A DNA stretch of 64,000 nucleotides from Bacillota bacterium. Lineage in GTDB: Bacteria > Bacillota > Clostridia > Lachnospirales > Lachnospiraceae. The number at the start of each line of letters is the position of its first letter. Positions within the stretch are counted from its first letter, which is position 1. The notes under the pieces were generated by a model. That model ran no database searches. It worked only from the letters and a program-made list of their open reading frames with translations, and was not told the origin of the DNA. Made by a program: the position numbers and the translations under genes. Below, piece after piece: positions 48,721 through 58,045 of this stretch. The DNA is taken from positions 232,096 through 296,095 of the forward strand of contig JAEXNR010000017.1 of the NCBI GenBank assembly GCA_023439505.1. Direction: 5' to 3'.

Positions 48721-50697
48721 ATGCCTTATCATAAGAATGACGTTTTATATGAAATGTTCTTATTTGAGACAAATCAAAATATTGAACAACTGGAAGTTTT
48801 AATCCTTAACAGCGAAAATGCAGGATGCTATGAACCCGCTGCAATTAATGAGATTTTTCGTATCATGCATACGATCAAGGGATCCTCTGCCATGATGCAG
48901 TACCCGGAGATCTCTGAGCTGGCACATGCTGTTGAGGATTTATTTTTTTATCTAAGGGAGCAAAAACCTCAGATACATAACTTTGGTACCCTGTCGGATT
49001 TGATTCTGGAAAGTATGGATTTTATAAAGAGCGAGCTCTCCAGCATAAAAGATGCTAATCAGGTGACTGGAAATTGTGCGCATTTAATCCTTCGCATCAA
49101 GGAGTATCTGAATCATTTGAAACAAGACGGCACGGCTTCAGCGGAGGAGGCTGCCTCCAGATGCTATAAAGCTATCATATTTTTTGAAGAAGATTGCGGT
49201 ATGATAAATCTAAGGGCGTTTGCCCTTTTCACCCAGATGAAGGAAATGGTGGATGAGATTTCAACATTACCTGAAAGTACCGAGGGGGAAGAGGCAGAAA
49301 AAATTATACTCGAATCAGGATTTACCATGTTTATGAAGACAAATAAATCATTCAGGGAATTAGAAGATATCTTACAATTGACAGTCTTTGTAAAACAGGT
49401 TCAATTAATTTTACTGGATCATGAGAAGGAATTGATGGGATACAAGACACAAACCGAAACTTGTAATCAACAGATCGGAAACAAAGAATTTATCAGTACG
49501 CAAACGTTACAAGGCGATCAGAATATCATTAGCGTTAACGTATCAAAACTTGATCGGCTGATGGATTTAATGGGAGAAATGGTGATCGCAGAAGCTATGG
49601 TTACACAGAATCCGGATCTTGCAGGGCTGGAACTTGATCATTTTCATAAAGCGGCACAACAGCTGCATAAAATCACCAAGGAATTACAAGATGTTGTGAT
49701 GTCAATTCGTATGGTGCCGATTTCAGGCACCTTTAGAAAAATGCTTCGGATTGTACGAGATATGAGCAAAAGACTGGACAAGAATGTGGAGCTGGAATTA
49801 ATCGGGGAAGAGACAGAGGTGGATAAAAATATCATTGAGCATATATCTGACCCGTTGATGCATCTTGTAAGAAATTCGGCGGATCATGGATTGGAACCGA
49901 CGAAGGAAAGAATAGCAGCAGGGAAACCGGAGACCGGTAAGATTACCCTGGAAGCGAAAAACGCAGGAAGTGATGTCCTGATCTTAGTAAAGGACGATGG
50001 TAAGGGATTGGATCGGGAGAAAATCCTTAGAAGAGCAAGAGAAAGTGATCTGCTTACAAAACCTGAGCAGGATATGACGGAGAAGGAAATATTCAATCTG
50101 ATTTTATTACCCGGCTTTTCGACGAAGGATGAGGTGTCGGAATTCAGCGGGCGCGGTGTGGGGATGGATGTTGTTGTCAGGAATATTGAGTCCGTCGGCG
50201 GAACGGTAACCGTAGAAAGTGTGTCAGGCAGCGGGACAACCATAATCCTTAAGATCCCGCTTACACTTGCTATTATTGACGGGATGAATATATCCGTTGG
50301 TAATTCTTGTTTTACCATACCAACTACGGCTATCAAGGAATCCTTCCGGCCCGAACGGAAAGACCTTATTTCGGATCCGGAGGGTAATGAAATGATCATG
50401 GTAAGGGGAGAGTGTTATCCGATCCTTAGGATACATAGCATATTTGAAGTAAAGACAAGTAGAACAACATTTACAGAGGGCATCCTGATTATGGCAGAGC
50501 AGGATGACAAAACCGTGTGCTTATTCGCGGATGAGTTGCTCGGACAGCAGCAGGTAGTGGTAAAGACCCTTCCGGATTATGTTAAAAAACTGAGAAGAAC
50601 CAAGGGATTATCCGGATGTACCCTGTTAGGAGACGGCAGCATCAGTCTGATTCTTGACATCGGCGGACTATTGGATATTACATCACAGTACCATTGA
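48721..50697 (+). CDS. cheA: Chemotaxis-type histidine kinase CheA
   Basis: 658 residues from ATG 48721 (GGGGAG at 48707-48712); an ATG at 48664 lacks a site. Domains: HPt (about 1-105) with phospho-His in IMHTIKGSSAMM; P2-like response-regulator docking (about 145-215); dimerisation (about 275-340); HATPase (about 345-525) with HLVRNSADHGLE, DDGKGLD and GRGVGMDVV; CheW-like (about 530-655). A complete CheA, yet no cheW, cheY, receptor or flagellar gene lies nearby. Confidence 0.93.
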   Translation: MPYHKNDVLYEMFLFETNQNIEQLEVLILNSENAGCYEPAAINEIFRIMHTIKGSSAMMQYPEISELAHAVEDLFFYLREQKPQIHNFGTLSDLILESMDFIKSELSSIKDANQVTGNCAHLILRIKEYLNHLKQDGTASAEEAASRCYKAIIFFEEDCGMINLRAFALFTQMKEMVDEISTLPESTEGEEAEKIILESGFTMFMKTNKSFRELEDILQLTVFVKQVQLILLDHEKELMGYKTQTETCNQQIGNKEFISTQTLQGDQNIISVNVSKLDRLMDLMGEMVIAEAMVTQNPDLAGLELDHFHKAAQQLHKITKELQDVVMSIRMVPISGTFRKMLRIVRDMSKRLDKNVELELIGEETEVDKNIIEHISDPLMHLVRNSADHGLEPTKERIAAGKPETGKITLEAKNAGSDVLILVKDDGKGLDREKILRRARESDLLTKPEQDMTEKEIFNLILLPGFSTKDEVSEFSGRGVGMDVVVRNIESVGGTVTVESVSGSGTTIILKIPLTLAIIDGMNISVGNSCFTIPTTAIKESFRPERKDLISDPEGNEMIMVRGECYPILRIHSIFEVKTSRTTFTEGILIMAEQDDKTVCLFADELLGQQQVVVKTLPDYVKKLRRTKGLSGCTLLGDGSISLILDIGGLLDITSQYH

Positions 50698-50751
50698 ACT
50701 TGCAGGCATACAACAAGATGAACTGATAAAGTCGTTTCACTAGTCATGATG

Positions 50752-50798
50752 AAAGAGGCAGTACGGGAAATTGTGGTAATCCCTATACTGCCTCTTTG
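50752..50798. terminator. Bidirectional terminator between cheA and argG
   Basis: AAAGAGGCAGTA and TACTGCCTCTTT with an inner GGGA/TCCC pairing; A/T runs flank both sides, serving convergent cheA and argG. Confidence 0.85.
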
Positions 50799-50810
50799 AT
50801 ATGTTGTCTG

Positions 50811-52022
50811 TTATTTTTCTTCTAATGCTGCCATCTTCATGGCACGAACCTTTAAGGAGAGACCAAAGAGGTTGATGAAGCCTTCTGCATCGTGATGATT
50901 ATACAGGTCGCCTGTAGTAAAGGAAGCGATGCTTTCGTTATAAAGGGAATAAGGAGAAGTGGTTCCCTGCTTAATGATATTGCCCTTATATAATTTTAAT
51001 TTTACCTCTCCTGTTACATATTGCTGTGTAACATCAATAAATGCCTGATAGGCTTCTCTTAACGGAGTAAACCATTTTCCCTCATATACGATATCTGCAA
51101 AACGGTTTGCCACTTCTTTCTTTGCTGTCAGGGTGGCACGATCAAGAATTAATTCCTCCAGCTGGGTATGTGCTTCCATCAGGATGGTTCCGCCCGGTGT
51201 CTCGTATACGCCACGGGATTTCATACCTACAACACGGTTTTCAACAATATCAACGATACCGATTCCGTGCTTTCCGCCAAGGGTGTTAAGTTCATGAATG
51301 ATATCAGCTGCTTTCATTTCTTTCCCGTTTAAAGCGGTAGGGATTCCCTGATTAAAAGTAAGACTGAGGCTTTCCCCTTCCTGCGGAGCTTTCTCAGGAG
51401 ATACGCCCAATACCAGCAAATGTTCATAATTCGGTGCACTTGCAGGATCTTCTAATTCCAGACCCTCATGGCTGATGTGCCAAAGGTTACGGTCACGGGA
51501 ATAGCTGTTATCGGAGGAGAATGGAAGGTTTATTCCATGTGCCGCACAATATTCAATTTCCTCTTCACGGGAGGACATGGTCCAGATTCTCCAGGGAGCG
51601 ATGATCTTAAGCTCAGGAGCCAGGGCCTTAATCGTAAGTTCAAAACGCACCTGATCATTCCCTTTACCGGTTGCACCATGGCAGATTGCGGTGGCGCCTT
51701 CTAACTTTGCAATCTCCACAAGTCTTTTTGCAATAACAGGTCTTGCCATGGAGGTGCCTAATAAGTATTTGTTTTCATAAACTGCATTTGCCTTTACACA
51801 AGGAATGACATAATCATTGACAAATTCGTCTACAACATTCTCAATATATAATTTTGTGGCACCGGATAATTTCGCTCTTTCTTCCAAGCCATCCAACTCG
51901 TTTCCCTGACCGACATCAATGCAGACACAAACTACTTCATAATCATAATTTTCCTTTAACCAGGGAATGATTGCGGTAGTATCAAGACCGCCGGAATAAG
52001 CAAGGATCACCTTTTCTTTCAT
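50811..52022 (-). CDS. argG: Argininosuccinate synthase
   Basis: 403 residues, normal length. ATP-dependent condensation of citrulline and aspartate. N-terminal ATP site AYSGGLDTTAIIPWL; CHGATGKGNDQVRFE and SRDRNLWHISHEG for substrate binding. ATG 52022 with TAGGAGG on minus. It is alone on this strand, divergent from maf-argJBD across a 367-base region with its own promoter; argH is not adjacent. Confidence 0.97.
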   Translation of the reverse strand: MKEKVILAYSGGLDTTAIIPWLKENYDYEVVCVCIDVGQGNELDGLEERAKLSGATKLYIENVVDEFVNDYVIPCVKANAVYENKYLLGTSMARPVIAKRLVEIAKLEGATAICHGATGKGNDQVRFELTIKALAPELKIIAPWRIWTMSSREEEIEYCAAHGINLPFSSDNSYSRDRNLWHISHEGLELEDPASAPNYEHLLVLGVSPEKAPQEGESLSLTFNQGIPTALNGKEMKAADIIHELNTLGGKHGIGIVDIVENRVVGMKSRGVYETPGGTILMEAHTQLEELILDRATLTAKKEVANRFADIVYEGKWFTPLREAYQAFIDVTQQYVTGEVKLKLYKGNIIKQGTTSPYSLYNESIASFTTGDLYNHHDAEGFINLFGLSLKVRAMKMAALEEK

Positions 52023-52105
52023 ATGAATAACCTCCTAATGATAATTCGTTTTGTTATTTTTTTCAATTTTTGTATTTTTGTTACTTTACAAAATCCATAT
52101 GACTA

Positions 52106-52134
52106 AATATACAACATATTTAATTATTATGCAA
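52106..52134 (-). promoter_or_regulatory. Predicted argG promoter with possible ArgR site
   Basis: On minus TTGCAT, 17-base spacer, TATATT. Just upstream, ATGCATTTTTCAT resembles about 10 of 14 bases of an ARG box, overlapping the -35 side (52129-52148 also forms ATGCA/TGCAT dyads). The promoter is better supported than the operator. Confidence 0.5.
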
Positions 52135-52389
52135 GATGAAAAATGCATAAAAGTGAAATAAAATTGAATAGTTTTTGCTTCATCCTGTCTATCATAATGA
52201 AAGTATATCTGTCTTTAGTATCTTATAACAATGGAGGCAATTTTTCAAATGATATTTCTAAAATATAGTCTGCCTATTTACAGCAAAGGGAGATTCATTA
52301 TAATAAGGATATGTTTTGTGATAGAACGAACGTGGTGACAAAGGGTCCGGCAATCGTGCCGATAAAAAGGAAGAGAGAGGTATCAGGAG

Positions 52390-52998
52390 ATGTATCAAAT
52401 TATTTTAGCTTCAGAATCACCAAGGCGCAAGGAAATCATGGAGATGATGGGAATTCCATTCAGAGCCATCGCAAGTAATGTAGAGGAGACGGTACAAGAA
52501 TCTGAACCGGACAGGCTGGTGGAAGCTCTGGCAGCCTTAAAGGCTGAGCATATTTTTTCAAATGTGGAGTACGAAGAACGAGAAGATCAGGATTCTATCA
52601 TCATCGGAGCGGACACCATGGTTTTCTATGATGGGCAGGCCCTTGGGAAACCGCAAAATGAGGCCGAGGCATGTAAGATGCTGCAGATGCTGTCCGGCTC
52701 CACCCATGAGGTTTATACGGGTGTTCATATAATCCTTTGGTCTGCAGGTAAAAAGCAGGTGATAACCTTTGCCGAATGTACCAGGGTTTTTGTCCAGCCT
52801 ATGAGTATGAAACAGATAGAGGATTATGTGGCAACGGGAGAGCCGATGGACAAAGCAGGAGCTTATGGAATACAGGGACGTTTTGGGATCCATATCAGAG
52901 GAATCGAGGGAGATTACTATAATGTTGTTGGATTCCCCATTGCAAAAATATATGAAATATTATTTACAAAGGGAATTGATATAAAAAAATTAAAATAG
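52390..52998 (+). CDS. maf: Maf nucleoside triphosphate pyrophosphatase
   Basis: 202 residues. SESPRRKEIMEMMG at the N-terminus, ADTMVFYDGQALGKPQNEAEACKML and LSGSTHEVYTGV form the Maf substrate site; GAYGIQGRFGIHIRGIEGDYYNVVGFP closes it. Hydrolyses dTTP/UTP-type or modified nucleotides. The organism places it upstream of argJBD, separated by 149 bases, and not beside radC/mreB as often seen. The 366 bases ahead of it are shared with argG and hold no other gene. Confidence 0.95.
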   Translation: MYQIILASESPRRKEIMEMMGIPFRAIASNVEETVQESEPDRLVEALAALKAEHIFSNVEYEEREDQDSIIIGADTMVFYDGQALGKPQNEAEACKMLQMLSGSTHEVYTGVHIILWSAGKKQVITFAECTRVFVQPMSMKQIEDYVATGEPMDKAGAYGIQGRFGIHIRGIEGDYYNVVGFPIAKIYEILFTKGIDIKKLK

Positions 52999-53147
52999 GT
53001 ATTGCATAAAATTTAATCGAGATGTATAATTATTAATATTTATTTTTGCTCGGATAAATATTCCATGCATACCGGATGGTAAAAAAGGTATTGCGGAGGG
53101 TGCATTTACAATAATAAGAATAATCAGCGATAAGGCGGGAGGAAAAG

Positions 53148-54371
53148 ATGATGAAGAAAATAGATGGCGGAGTTACAGCAGCACAAGGCTTTCAGGCGTC
53201 AGGAATTTATGCGGGAATTAAAAAGAAGAGAAAGGATATGGCTCTGGTATATTCGGTTGTACCGGCAAAAGGAGCTGGTACCTTTACAACAAATATGGTG
53301 AAAGCAGCGCCCGTAAAATGGGATATGAAATTGACAAAAGACAGTGACTTCATTCAGGCGGTTGTATTAAACAGTGGGGTTGCCAATGCCTGTACCGGCA
53401 GCGAAGGAGATACCAATAATTATCGTATGGCCAAGGCCGTGGCCGATTCCCTGCAGATTTGTGTGGAATCAGTCTATACCGCTTCTACAGGCGTAATAGG
53501 AAAACAACTCCCGATTGAGATTATCGAAGCCGGTGCAAAACCTTTGGCAGAAGAATTATCTGACAATCTGGAAGCAGGAACCATCGCAGCTGAGTCAATT
53601 ATGACCACGGATACCTACTCCAAAGAAAGCGCGTACAGCTTCCATGCAGACGGAAAAGAGATTAAAATCGGTGGCATGGCAAAAGGCTCCGGTATGATTC
53701 ATCCGAATATGGCTACGATGCTTGGTGTGGTGACTACCGATCTTGCAATTACCAAAGAATTGCTGCAGGAAGCATTGAGCGAGAATGTAAAACATACCTT
53801 TAATATGATATCCGTTGATAGAGATACCTCAACCAATGACTCTTTGCTTATACTGGCAAACGGTCTGGCAGGAAATCAGGAGATTACAAAGAAGAATGAG
53901 GACTATGAGAACTTTTGTAAAGCCCTGAATATGGTGACTACCGATCTTGCCAAAAAAATGGCGGCAGACGGAGAAGGGGCAACAAAATTATTAGAAGTCT
54001 CTGTGGTGGGAGCAGCCTGTGAAGAGGAAGCAATTATTGTAAGTAAATCGATTATTACTTCCAATCTGGTGAAAACCGCGGTATTTGGAAATGATGCAAA
54101 CTGGGGCAGGATCCTTTGCGCCATGGGGTATTCCGGTGTAACCTTTGATCCGGATCTGGTAGATCTGTATATCGAAAGCAGGGATGGCAGATTAAAACTG
54201 GTAGAAAACGGTATGGCTACGGATTACTCCGAAGAGGTGGCGACTAAGATCTTGTCTGCCAAAGAAGTAACGGCCATTGCAGATATGAAAGCAGGCAGTG
54301 CTTCTGCAACAGCCTGGGGCTGCGATTTATCCTATGATTATGTCAAAATCAATGCGGATTACCGTTCATAG
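53148..54371 (+). CDS. argJ: Bifunctional ornithine acetyltransferase / N-acetylglutamate synthase
   Basis: 407 residues. Transfers the acetyl group from N-acetylornithine to glutamate, keeping the arginine pathway cyclic. KGSGMIHPNMATMLGVVTTD contains the autocleavage site before the nucleophile Thr (about residue 190), and WGRILCAMGYSG is near the C-terminus. Active enzyme is the alpha/beta processed form. ATG 53148 after GGGAGGAAAAG. First arg gene of the operon; argC, which often leads it, is missing here. Confidence 0.97.
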   Translation: MMKKIDGGVTAAQGFQASGIYAGIKKKRKDMALVYSVVPAKGAGTFTTNMVKAAPVKWDMKLTKDSDFIQAVVLNSGVANACTGSEGDTNNYRMAKAVADSLQICVESVYTASTGVIGKQLPIEIIEAGAKPLAEELSDNLEAGTIAAESIMTTDTYSKESAYSFHADGKEIKIGGMAKGSGMIHPNMATMLGVVTTDLAITKELLQEALSENVKHTFNMISVDRDTSTNDSLLILANGLAGNQEITKKNEDYENFCKALNMVTTDLAKKMAADGEGATKLLEVSVVGAACEEEAIIVSKSIITSNLVKTAVFGNDANWGRILCAMGYSGVTFDPDLVDLYIESRDGRLKLVENGMATDYSEEVATKILSAKEVTAIADMKAGSASATAWGCDLSYDYVKINADYRS

Positions 54372-54421
54372 TATCATACAGAGAAACTATAATTCGATAT
54401 CCAGAAAGGATGCAGGGAAAC

Positions 54422-55324
54422 ATGGAACATATGGATCAAATACTTATGAAGGCGCAGACACTGATTGAGGCGCTTCCTTATATACAAAAATTTAATAACA
54501 AGAAAGTTGTGGTAAAGTATGGCGGCAGTGCCATGCTGGATGAGAATCTTTTGCTCAATGTCATTAAAGACGTAGCTTTATTAAAATTGGTGGGAATGCA
54601 GCCCATCATTGTACACGGGGGAGGGAAAGAAATAACAAAATGGCTGAATCTCCTTGGTCACGAATCTAAATTTGTGGAAGGGCTGCGGGTCACGGATGAA
54701 CAGACGATGGAAGTGGCGGAAATGGTTCTTGGGAAGGTCAATAAGAATCTGGTGCAGCTGGTAGAAAAACTGGGTGTGAAGGCGGTTGGTATCAGCGGCA
54801 AGGACGGTGCAACATTAAAGGTTGAGAAGCGAACGGTGAATGGTCAGGACATTGGTTTTGTGGGAAATATTAAAGAAGTAAATGTGGACTTAATCAATAC
54901 CTTAATCAACAATGATTTTGTGCCGGTTATCGCACCCATTGGACTTGATGATGATTTCTGCAATTATAATATCAATGCGGATGACGCTGCCTGTGCAGTT
55001 GCTACGGCCATCGGTGCAGAGAAGCTGGTGTTTTTGACAGATATTGAAGGGGTTTATGCCGATCCCAGGGATAAGGACAGTCTGATTTCTGTTCTCACCT
55101 TGGAAAAAGCGGATGAACTTCTGGACGGGGGCTTTATCGGTGGCGGTATGCTGCCCAAACTTAAAAACTGTGTAGATGCAGTAAGAAACGGTGTGTCCAG
55201 AGTTCATATCCTGGACGGTAGAATTGAGCATTGTCTGTTGCTGGAGTTCTTTACCAATCGTGGTATCGGAACAGCCATCATTGACAAACAGAGTGTATTT
55301 GAAAATGAAACTCTGAACAAATAA
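54422..55324 (+). CDS. argB: Acetylglutamate kinase
   Basis: 300 residues from ATG 54422; ATG 54410 is an alternative. VVKYGGSAML and HGGGKEIT bind phosphates; NADDAACAVATAIGAEKLVFLTDIEGVY is the nucleotide region. The N-terminal helix (MDQILMKAQTLIEALPYI) and total length near 300 are those of arginine-inhibited hexameric enzymes, unlike the 258-residue E. coli type, so feedback control by arginine is likely. Follows argJ closely and precedes argD by 23 bases. Confidence 0.96.
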   Translation: MEHMDQILMKAQTLIEALPYIQKFNNKKVVVKYGGSAMLDENLLLNVIKDVALLKLVGMQPIIVHGGGKEITKWLNLLGHESKFVEGLRVTDEQTMEVAEMVLGKVNKNLVQLVEKLGVKAVGISGKDGATLKVEKRTVNGQDIGFVGNIKEVNVDLINTLINNDFVPVIAPIGLDDDFCNYNINADDAACAVATAIGAEKLVFLTDIEGVYADPRDKDSLISVLTLEKADELLDGGFIGGGMLPKLKNCVDAVRNGVSRVHILDGRIEHCLLLEFFTNRGIGTAIIDKQSVFENETLNK

Positions 55325-55347
55325 ATGTTCCATGAGGAGGAAGCAGG

Positions 55348-56532
55348 ATGAAACAACTGATCGAAGAAGCAGACCAACTGCTGATGCATACCTACAGCCG
55401 TTTTCAGGTTGTACTTGAGAAGGGAGAGGGTGTGTATTTATATGATTCCCAGGGGAAGAAGTACCTGGATTTTGGTGCCGGGATCGCGGTATTTGCCCTT
55501 GGATACGGGAATCAGGCGTATAATGATGCATTAAAGTCACAGGTTGATAAATTACTTCATACTTCAAATCTTTATTATAATGAGCCCAGTATAGCTGCGG
55601 CTAAAAAATTGGTAAAGGCATCCGGTATGGACAGGGTATTCTTTACCAACAGTGGAACCGAGGCAATTGAAGGCGCTGTGAAGCTGGCCAGAAAGTACTA
55701 TTATAAAAAGCATGGTGTTTCAGATAGTGTGATTATATCCATGGACCACTCCTTTCATGGCAGAAGTATGGGGGCACTGAGTGTTACCGGTACCAAAAAG
55801 TACAGGGAACCCTTTGAACCTCTCATTGGCGGAGTTGTGTTTGCCCGGTATAATGATTTGGACAGTGTTAAGGCATTGATCGGAGATAAAACCTGTGCGA
55901 TTATCATGGAACCGGTTCAGGGGGAAGGTGGAATTTATCCTGCTGAGAAAGCATTTATGGAAGGTGTAAGAAAACTTTGCGATGAAAATGGTATTCTGCT
56001 GATTTTTGATGAAATCCAATGTGGTATGGGCAGGACGGGAACTATGTTTGCTTATCAGCAGTATGGTGTAAAACCCGATATGATTACCAGCGCCAAGGCA
56101 CTTGGCTGCGGAGTTGCGGTAGGTGCATTTGCAGCGGTAGAAGAGGTGGCAAACGCCTTTGAACCGGGAGACCATGGGACGACTTACGGGGGGAATCCCT
56201 TCGCCGGCGCAGCGGTCAGTAAAGTGTTTGACTTATTTGAGGAGCAGAAAGTACTGGAACAAGTAAACAATACAGCGCCATATTTGATTCAGAAGCTGGA
56301 GGAATTGGTACAAAACTTTGATTGTGTGAAGGAGCGCAGAGGACTGGGCTTAATACAGGGACTGGAGCTAGATCGGCCGGTGAAAGAAATTGTAGCAAAA
56401 GCACTGGATGCGGGACTGATTTTAATCTCCGCAGGGGCAAATGTCATTCGATTTGTTCCTCCATTGATTATCCGTCAGGAACATGTGGATGAGATGATTG
56501 CCATTTTAAAAGACTGCCTTTTGGGCGAGTAG
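55348..56532 (+). CDS. argD: Acetylornithine aminotransferase
   Basis: 394 residues, class III PLP aminotransferase. FFTNSGTEAIEGAVKLARKY, ISMDHSFHGRSMGALSVTG, the Asp in ILLIFDEIQCGMGRTG and the PLP Lys in TSAKALGCGVAVGAF are present. Converts N-acetylglutamate semialdehyde to N-acetylornithine; may also act in lysine synthesis. ATG 55348 with GAGGAGGAAGC. End of the argJBD row. Confidence 0.96.
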   Translation: MKQLIEEADQLLMHTYSRFQVVLEKGEGVYLYDSQGKKYLDFGAGIAVFALGYGNQAYNDALKSQVDKLLHTSNLYYNEPSIAAAKKLVKASGMDRVFFTNSGTEAIEGAVKLARKYYYKKHGVSDSVIISMDHSFHGRSMGALSVTGTKKYREPFEPLIGGVVFARYNDLDSVKALIGDKTCAIIMEPVQGEGGIYPAEKAFMEGVRKLCDENGILLIFDEIQCGMGRTGTMFAYQQYGVKPDMITSAKALGCGVAVGAFAAVEEVANAFEPGDHGTTYGGNPFAGAAVSKVFDLFEEQKVLEQVNNTAPYLIQKLEELVQNFDCVKERRGLGLIQGLELDRPVKEIVAKALDAGLILISAGANVIRFVPPLIIRQEHVDEMIAILKDCLLGE

Positions 56533-56556
56533 AAGACAGACAATAGGGAATATTGG

Positions 56557-56602
56557 GAAGATATCTTCGGAAGGATCAGATCTGCGGGATATCTTCTTTT
56601 TT
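56557..56602 (+). terminator. Terminator of the argJBD row
   Basis: GAAGATATC and GATATCTTC arms with an inner GATCAGATC turn, ending in TTTTTT. Confidence 0.85.
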
Positions 56603-56703
56603 AAATAGAATATAAGATATTGTGCGAATGCTGCATAGGAAGTAAAGAAAAGGGTAATGTTATAGAAGTACTATGTATATTAGCAGAAAGCGTGGGGTGT
56701 CTT

Positions 56704-57150
56704 ATGTTGGGGTTTCTTATTGCAATCATTTCCGGTGCACTTATGAGCACACAGGGTGTGTTTAATACCGGAGTTACAAAACAGACCGGGATATGGATTT
56801 CGGCAAGTTTTGTTCAGTTTACTGCGTTAATCGTCTGCATCAGTGCGTGGTTTTTCACCGGTAGACAAAGCAATGTCTCGGCACTCTTTAAAATTGATCA
56901 TAAATATATGCTTTTGGGCGGCGTGATGGGAGCATTTATCACATATACCGTTATTAAGAGTGTGGATACCCTGGGACCTGCACGGGCGAATATGTTTATC
57001 ATTACAGCACAATTGATTGTTGCTTATCTAATCGAAGTATTTGGGGTGTGGGGTACGGAGAAAGTGACCTTTGAATGGCGTAAATTGATTGGACTTATCC
57101 TTGTAATTGGGGGAATTATAACCTTCAAATGGGAGAAGAACGGGATTTGA
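56704..57150 (+). CDS. DMT superfamily membrane protein (DUF606/YdcZ type)
   Basis: 148 residues from ATG 56704 with GTGGGG upstream; the longer frame from 56620 lacks a site and starts Cys-rich and soluble. Five helices: LGFLIAIISGALMSTQGVFN, SFVQFTALIVCISAWFF, YMLLGGVMGAFITYTVI, ARANMFIITAQLIVAYLI and LIGLILVIGGIITF. Half-size transporter, probably dimeric. Substrate unknown. Separated from comEA by 138 bases. Confidence 0.85.
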   Translation: MLGFLIAIISGALMSTQGVFNTGVTKQTGIWISASFVQFTALIVCISAWFFTGRQSNVSALFKIDHKYMLLGGVMGAFITYTVIKSVDTLGPARANMFIITAQLIVAYLIEVFGVWGTEKVTFEWRKLIGLILVIGGIITFKWEKNGI

Positions 57151-57288
57151 TTAGGAAATAAAATGTAAGATCGACGAATTCCCTATTGTAAATGTAAAGT
57201 AATTTATGTAAAATAGTAATGACTTGTTCATAAAAGTATAGAGGGTACTTTAAAATCTTCTTTTGTTTGAAATAGTAAGGAAGATGGT

Positions 57289-57999
57289 ATGAAGAAGAAA
57301 ATAATAATGATAAGTTTTGGATGTGTTTTTTTATTGATTTCAGGAATATGTTATAGTTGTTCCTATCAAAAGAATTCTGATGGTTTTTCTTCCACGCTGG
57401 AGAAGCGGAAGGAGGAGAACGCTGATCAGAAGGAGTCAAATGAGGTATCGGAGCATTCAATCAATACGGACCCCCAATCAAAAAATGCGAATCTGATGAA
57501 CCGGGATAACGATTTGGAAAAGCAATCTTCAGAGAAGGATGCAGAGCAGATTACGGTTCATGTTTGCGGTGCGGTGACAGATCCGGGGGTATATCAGATG
57601 GCTTTTGATATGAGACTAGTGGATGCGATTGCTCTTGCCGGCGGTCTGACAGAGGAAGCTGCCGGTGATTATATTAACCAGGCGCAGCCTGTTAAGGACG
57701 GACAGCGGGTGTATATTCCGACCTTGGAGGAGATAAAGGAGATTAGTGCCAGCGAGTATATCAAAGGAGAGACTCCCGTTTCAGAGGATTCAACAGAGAG
57801 CGGCAGCAAGCTTGTTAATATTAATCAGGCAGATGCTGCTTTGCTGATGACGATTCCCGGAATTGGACAGGCAAAAGCAAATAGTATTATTGAATATCGC
57901 AATACCAACGGAACATTTCAATCAATTGAGGAAATCATGAGAATTCCAGGAATTAAAGAAGGATTATTTCAGAAGATTTCTCCTTATATAACGATATAA
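57289..57999 (+). CDS. comEA: ComEA-like DNA-binding competence protein
   Basis: 236 residues. N-terminal membrane helix (about 5-24), a low-complexity Glu/Lys/Asn/Ser linker (about 30-90), an SLBB domain (about 93-150: VHVCGAVTDPGVYQM, AIALAGGLTEEAAGDYINQAQPV) and a C-terminal double helix-hairpin-helix (about 175-236: VNINQADAALLMTIPGIGQAKANSIIEYR, IMRIPGIKEGLF). Binds incoming DNA at the outer membrane face. The channel gene comEC is 3.3 kb on, with a two-component system and a GerMN gene between. Confidence 0.93.
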   Translation: MKKKIIMISFGCVFLLISGICYSCSYQKNSDGFSSTLEKRKEENADQKESNEVSEHSINTDPQSKNANLMNRDNDLEKQSSEKDAEQITVHVCGAVTDPGVYQMAFDMRLVDAIALAGGLTEEAAGDYINQAQPVKDGQRVYIPTLEEIKEISASEYIKGETPVSEDSTESGSKLVNINQADAALLMTIPGIGQAKANSIIEYRNTNGTFQSIEEIMRIPGIKEGLFQKISPYITI

Positions 58000-58045
58000 A
58001 CCGGAATTCAGACATGGAAGATCATTCCAAATAAGAGGTGAGAGT

